Source: Syntrophomonadaceae bacterium
GTDB taxonomy: Bacteria > Bacillota > Syntrophomonadia > Syntrophomonadales > Syntrophomonadaceae
NCBI GenBank assembly: GCA_012522705.1
Contig: JAAYJY010000212.1
Span: forward strand, 1 to 16,433
DNA: 16,433 bases
Reading direction: 5' to 3'
The translations under genes were made by a program, and so were the position numbers. This document shows positions 13,029 to 16,433 of the stretch, piece after piece. The first letter of the stretch is position 1; each line of letters starts with the position of its first letter. The notes beneath the pieces were generated by a model, which worked only from the letters and a program-made list of their open reading frames with translations, ran no database searches and was not told the origin of the DNA.

Positions 13029-13754
13029 ATGGCTGAAAACCTTATCAAGCTCAGGGACATAGACAAGACCTATTATGGAGCTGCCACTCCGGTCCATGCT
13101 TTGCGTTCGGTATCCCTGGATATCGATAAAGGAGAGATGGTGGCTATTATGGGGCCCTCCGGCTCCGGTAAATCCACCCTTATGAATATGCTGGGCTGCC
13201 TGGACAAACCAGATACGGGCGAGTACCTTTTTGCCGGGCAGGACGTGATGAACCTGGACCGGGATCAACTGGCCCATATGCGCAGCATATTTATCGGTTT
13301 CGTCTTCCAGAACTTCAACCTGATCGGTCGAGCCACGGCTATGGAAAATGTATGTTTGCCTTTGATATATGCCGGCATAAAATCGTCAAGAGAGAGGGAG
13401 AAGCGGGGCCGTCAGATGCTCAGTATGATGGGTCTGGCCGGGAGAGAGCAGCACCTGCCCAAACAACTATCCGGAGGTCAGCAACAAAGGGTGGCCATAG
13501 CCCGGGCCCTGGTCAACGACCCGGGATTGGTGCTGGCTGACGAACCGACCGGGGCCCTTGACACCAGAACATCAGAGGAGATAATGCTCCTGCTGAAAAA
13601 ACTAAATCAGGAACGAGGACTGACGGTAGTAATCATAACCCACGAACCTGAGGTCGGAAATCATTGCCAACGGATCGTCCAGCTGACTGATGGACAGATA
13701 GTCATGGACCAATCATTGGTCATGGACATGGCTATAGCCAGTGGAATGCATTAA
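13029..13754 (+). CDS. ABC transporter ATP-binding protein, MacB/LolD type
   Basis: The 241-residue product powers the exporter by ATP hydrolysis at the inner face of the membrane. Motifs: Walker A GPSGSGKST (42-50), Q-loop Q94 in FVFQNFNLI, signature LSGGQQQR (147-154), Walker B LVLADEP (167-173), D-loop GALD, H-loop H205. The FVFQNFNL and TGALDT signatures are those of the MacB/LolD/FtsE group. The ATG follows GGGGAG (13015-13020). It lies between the adaptor and permease genes, with 19 and 25 bases of spacing. Confidence 0.95.
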   Translation: MAENLIKLRDIDKTYYGAATPVHALRSVSLDIDKGEMVAIMGPSGSGKSTLMNMLGCLDKPDTGEYLFAGQDVMNLDRDQLAHMRSIFIGFVFQNFNLIGRATAMENVCLPLIYAGIKSSREREKRGRQMLSMMGLAGREQHLPKQLSGGQQQRVAIARALVNDPGLVLADEPTGALDTRTSEEIMLLLKKLNQERGLTVVIITHEPEVGNHCQRIVQLTDGQIVMDQSLVMDMAIASGMH

Positions 13755-13779
13755 ATAAGAACGATTGGCGGGAAAATTT

Positions 13780-14985
13780 ATGGATTTGACATCAAGCCTT
13801 AAGATGGCAACACAGAGTCTACTGGCCAACAAGATGCGCTCTTTCTTAACCATGCTGGGGGTGATTATTGGGGTCGGGGCAGTTATCATAATGGTAGCGC
13901 TGGGCCAGGGAACAGCCGCCGGGATCACCGATAGTATATCCAGCATGGGCGCCAATCTTCTCACCGTTTCTGCCGGCGGTGGTTTTGGTCCTGTCCGGGG
14001 GGCAACTACCGCTCAGCTTACCAACGCCGATGCCGAAGCCATCAAAAGCCTCCCCCTGGTAAAAAACGTTGCGGCCGAGTCGAGTACCTCTGCTACAATC
14101 TCCTATGGAAGCGCTACCTGGTCTACTACAGTGGATGGAACCTGGCCGGAATTGATGAGCATCAAGGAGCAGGACACGGTGCAGGGCTCGTTTTTTACCG
14201 CCGAAGACAACAGCAAGTCAAACCCGGTGGCGGTGCTGGGCGGAACCGTGGTTGAAAATCTGCTGCCGGGAGTGGCAACTCCAGTGGGGGAGACTATCAA
14301 GATCAATGGAATTTCCTTTACGATCATCGGGATCCTTGAGAACAAGGGCAGCTCCATGGGCAATGACCAAGATGATATTATCTATATACCGCTGAACACC
14401 TTGCAGCAGCGTATGATTGGAGGCGGAAGTGTTCGCTCCATCAGCGTGCAGGCCGCTAGCGCTGAAAACTTGAATCCATTAAAAGAGTATCTAACCACCC
14501 TGCTGCGCCAGCGACATCGACTGGCCGAGACGGCGGATAACGATTTTCGCATCCAGGACACCACCGAGTTGCTGGCCACAATTGAGGATACTACCGCTAT
14601 GATGTCTTTCCTGCTGGGTGGTATAGCGGCGGTTTCATTATTGGTCGGGGGGATCGGGATCATGAATATTATGCTGGTGTCGGTAACGGAGCGGACCCGG
14701 GAGATAGGTATCCGCATGGCCATTGGCGCTACTGGCAGAGCCATCCGTACCCAGTTCTTGATCGAATCATTGGTGTTATGTCTGATCGGCGGGATTATGG
14801 GGATCCTTCTGGGATGGGCCGGAGGCCTGGCGATCACCAGCCTTACCGATCTGAACATGAAGATAGCGCCCTGGTTGGTGCTCCTATCCTTGGGGTTCGC
14901 TACCGCCATCGGATTGTTCTTTGGTTATTATCCCGCCAACAAGGCCGCCCGGATGAATCCCATCGACGCCCTGCGTTTCGAGTAG
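13780..14985 (+). CDS. ABC transporter permease, MacB type
   Basis: The 401-residue product has the MacB topology: an N-terminal helix (about 20-42, RSFLTMLGVIIGVGAVIIMVALG), a large extracytoplasmic MacB_PCD domain (about 45-270), and three C-terminal helices in the FtsX-like domain with the conserved TERTREIGIRMAIGA coupling motif. It ends in NPIDALRFE, typical of the family. Here the ATPase is a separate gene, unlike E. coli MacB. Start ATG 13780 chosen over the upstream TTG 13765 because GGCGGGA lies 7-8 bases before it. The exporter is of the mechanotransmission type, working with the HlyD-like adaptor. Confidence 0.94.
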   Translation: MDLTSSLKMATQSLLANKMRSFLTMLGVIIGVGAVIIMVALGQGTAAGITDSISSMGANLLTVSAGGGFGPVRGATTAQLTNADAEAIKSLPLVKNVAAESSTSATISYGSATWSTTVDGTWPELMSIKEQDTVQGSFFTAEDNSKSNPVAVLGGTVVENLLPGVATPVGETIKINGISFTIIGILENKGSSMGNDQDDIIYIPLNTLQQRMIGGGSVRSISVQAASAENLNPLKEYLTTLLRQRHRLAETADNDFRIQDTTELLATIEDTTAMMSFLLGGIAAVSLLVGGIGIMNIMLVSVTERTREIGIRMAIGATGRAIRTQFLIESLVLCLIGGIMGILLGWAGGLAITSLTDLNMKIAPWLVLLSLGFATAIGLFFGYYPANKAARMNPIDALRFE

Positions 14986-15057
14986 CGTTCCAAGGGTTTA
15001 CAGTTCCGCCCAACAGTGGCTATTATAAGAACAGGGATCGGAAAACGAGGTAAGATT

Positions 15058-15738
15058 ATGCAGCCATCAAAAGGGATCCGAATTCTGGCCGTCGATGACG
15101 AACCCCATATATTGCAGTTCCTGGAATTGGGACTCAAGAATGAAGGTTATGAGGTCCGCTGTGCCGAACATGGTCTGGCGGCTATCACCGCTATGGAGGA
15201 TTTTAAGCCCCAGGTGGTGATCCTGGATGTCATGATGCCCGGCATGGATGGATTCGAAGTGGTCCGCCAGCTCAAGAAGATGGATAATGTGGCGGTGATC
15301 ATGCTGACGGCCCGGGATGAGGTCGACGATCGGGTGAAAGGCCTCTCGATAGGGGCCGACGACTATATGGTCAAGCCGTTCAGTTTCGAGGAATTGCTGG
15401 CCCGGATTAATGCCCGCCTCCGCAACCAGTTTCCCCATCTGTTCGGGGAAGTAATCTTGGGTCCCTTTAGTATCGATGACCGCCGCCGGGAGATAAAGCT
15501 GGACGATCGCATCCTGGAATTATCGCCGACCGAGTATGAACTGCTCAAATACATGGTATTGAATCATGGTTTGGTGCTGAGTAAAAAGCTTATTTTGGAC
15601 AAGGTATGGGGCTACGATTTCGGCGGGGAAGACAACATTGTGGAAGTCTACGTGCGTTCTCTGCGCGAAAAGTTGAATGATAAAGACCATCGCCTCATCC
15701 GCACCCTGCGTGGCTCAGGCTATCGGGTGGATATATGA
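15058..15738 (+). CDS. OmpR/PhoB-family response regulator
   Basis: The 226-residue product has a receiver domain (about 7-120) with acidic pocket D13-D14, phospho-acceptor D57 in LDVMMPG, T84 and K106 in VKPF, and a winged-helix DNA-binding domain (about 130-226) with LSPTEYELLKYMV and VEVYVRSLREKL, ending in the usual RGSGYRV. The start at ATG 15058 follows GAGG (15047-15050); the frame is open back to 15016, but those residues are not part of the receiver. It follows the permease by 72 bases and overlaps the kinase start by 4 bases (ATGA), so translation is coupled. Its expected target is the operator before the adaptor gene. Confidence 0.95.
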   Translation: MQPSKGIRILAVDDEPHILQFLELGLKNEGYEVRCAEHGLAAITAMEDFKPQVVILDVMMPGMDGFEVVRQLKKMDNVAVIMLTARDEVDDRVKGLSIGADDYMVKPFSFEELLARINARLRNQFPHLFGEVILGPFSIDDRRREIKLDDRILELSPTEYELLKYMVLNHGLVLSKKLILDKVWGYDFGGEDNIVEVYVRSLREKLNDKDHRLIRTLRGSGYRVDI

Positions 15739-16433
15739 AAACAGCTGACACGAATAAACCCGTCTCCGCAAGACGGGGATTCAATTCCCTGAAATTTCAG
15801 CTGTTGTCGCGTTCACTGATAATTTTGGCGGTGCTGCTATTCTTTATAGGCAATATCCAGTATATTTTCATGCGGGAGAACACCTACATAAACATGGCGG
15901 TCAGGCTGCAAGGTCAGGTTCACAGCATAACCCCCGCGACATGGGCAACACTGTTGACCGGTGCTGCCCCTGAGACTGAGAAAGAACCCAGACCGTCGGT
16001 CATTTTCATGCCGGGAACCAGCTTGGCTTTAATCGACGAAGAGGGTAATTATACCCTGCTCATCAGCGATCACGGATTCCAGACCCCGTCTCTGACCTCG
16101 GAACAAAGAAAGCAGTTATCGGACCGGCGCAGCCGCCAGTTCTATTTACTCGATAACACCGGAGCCGAAGAGCAACTGGTAGTGACCGCTGCAGTGGCCG
16201 ACGAATCCGGTCAGCCTTTGGGCACCGCCGTAATCAGCACCCGTACCGCACCTCTTAAAGAACTGCTCCTGCGCCATATGCTGGTATTCATGGCTCTGGC
16301 CCTGGTGGCGTTGTTAATAGGTTTGCTGGCGTTCCTGCCGGTACTGCGGAGGACTCTGGTTCCTTTGTCCAACATGGTGGATACGGCCGCCCAGATCGAC
16401 GCCGGCAACCTGGACCGGCGTTTTCTCATCAAC
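15735..16433 (+). CDS. Sensor histidine kinase, N-terminal part (runs off window end)
   Basis: The ATG at 15735 overlaps the regulator stop as ATGA. The 233 residues present contain a first membrane helix (about 23-43), an extracytoplasmic sensor region (about 45-178) without a fold I recognise, a second helix (about 181-205) and the start of a HAMP domain (PLSNMVDTAAQIDAGNLDRR). The kinase core, with the phosphorylated histidine and ATP site, must lie beyond the window. With the regulator it forms a two-component system that presumably senses the substrate or envelope damage handled by the exporter upstream. Partial only because the window ends. Confidence 0.9.
   Translation, partial: MKTADTNKPVSARRGFNSLKFQLLSRSLIILAVLLFFIGNIQYIFMRENTYINMAVRLQGQVHSITPATWATLLTGAAPETEKEPRPSVIFMPGTSLALIDEEGNYTLLISDHGFQTPSLTSEQRKQLSDRRSRQFYLLDNTGAEEQLVVTAAVADESGQPLGTAVISTRTAPLKELLLRHMLVFMALALVALLIGLLAFLPVLRRTLVPLSNMVDTAAQIDAGNLDRRFLIN

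Overview
The window looks like chromosomal DNA of an anaerobic, probably endospore-forming member of the Firmicutes (Clostridia-type, mid-GC). Reasons: strong GGAGG-type ribosome binding sites, perfect TATAAT boxes, a glutaredoxin-like gene with an in-frame TGA best read as selenocysteine, a ModD gene, a pair of cysteine-rich proteins one of which has a SigK-like sporulation promoter, and DNA-binding and transport families typical of the group. The genus cannot be fixed from sequence alone.

Layout. 113-1360 (-): RNA ligase RtcB. Divergent from it, 1547-3106 (+): FAD oxidoreductase with a C-terminal Rieske 2Fe-2S domain. 3344-4777 (+): two adjacent cysteine-rich proteins that share a C-terminal module, ending at a strong hairpin. 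4975-5273 (-): a gene-free stretch that reads well as a free-standing structured RNA, with a perfect -10 box, a 12-bp closing stem, nested inner helices, an internal repeat and an intrinsic terminator. 5352-7335 (+): AI-2E-type membrane protein and an inositol-monophosphatase-family enzyme. 7434-8984 (-): DEAD-box RNA helicase. 9332-10561 (+): modD followed by the glutaredoxin-like selenoprotein, whose TGA is followed by a SECIS-like hairpin.

10562-11158 holds no intact large gene, only a possible 51-codon ORF, a YD-repeat-like gene remnant and a short repeat cluster, all on the minus strand. 11159-11233 (-) is tRNA-Arg(CCG) with a good promoter and terminator. 11639-16433 (+) is one apparent operon: HlyD/MacA-like adaptor, MacB-type ATPase, MacB-type permease, OmpR-family response regulator and a sensor histidine kinase cut by the window end. 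The kinase and regulator probably sense envelope stress or a toxic compound and control the exporter. Three direct repeats spaced exactly 11 bp and ending 10 bp before a -10 box upstream of the adaptor gene look like the regulator's operator.

The most interesting items are the selenoprotein that ordinary gene calling would truncate, the unassigned structured RNA at 4977-5237, the OmpR-type operator, and the paired cysteine-rich proteins with sporulation-type control.
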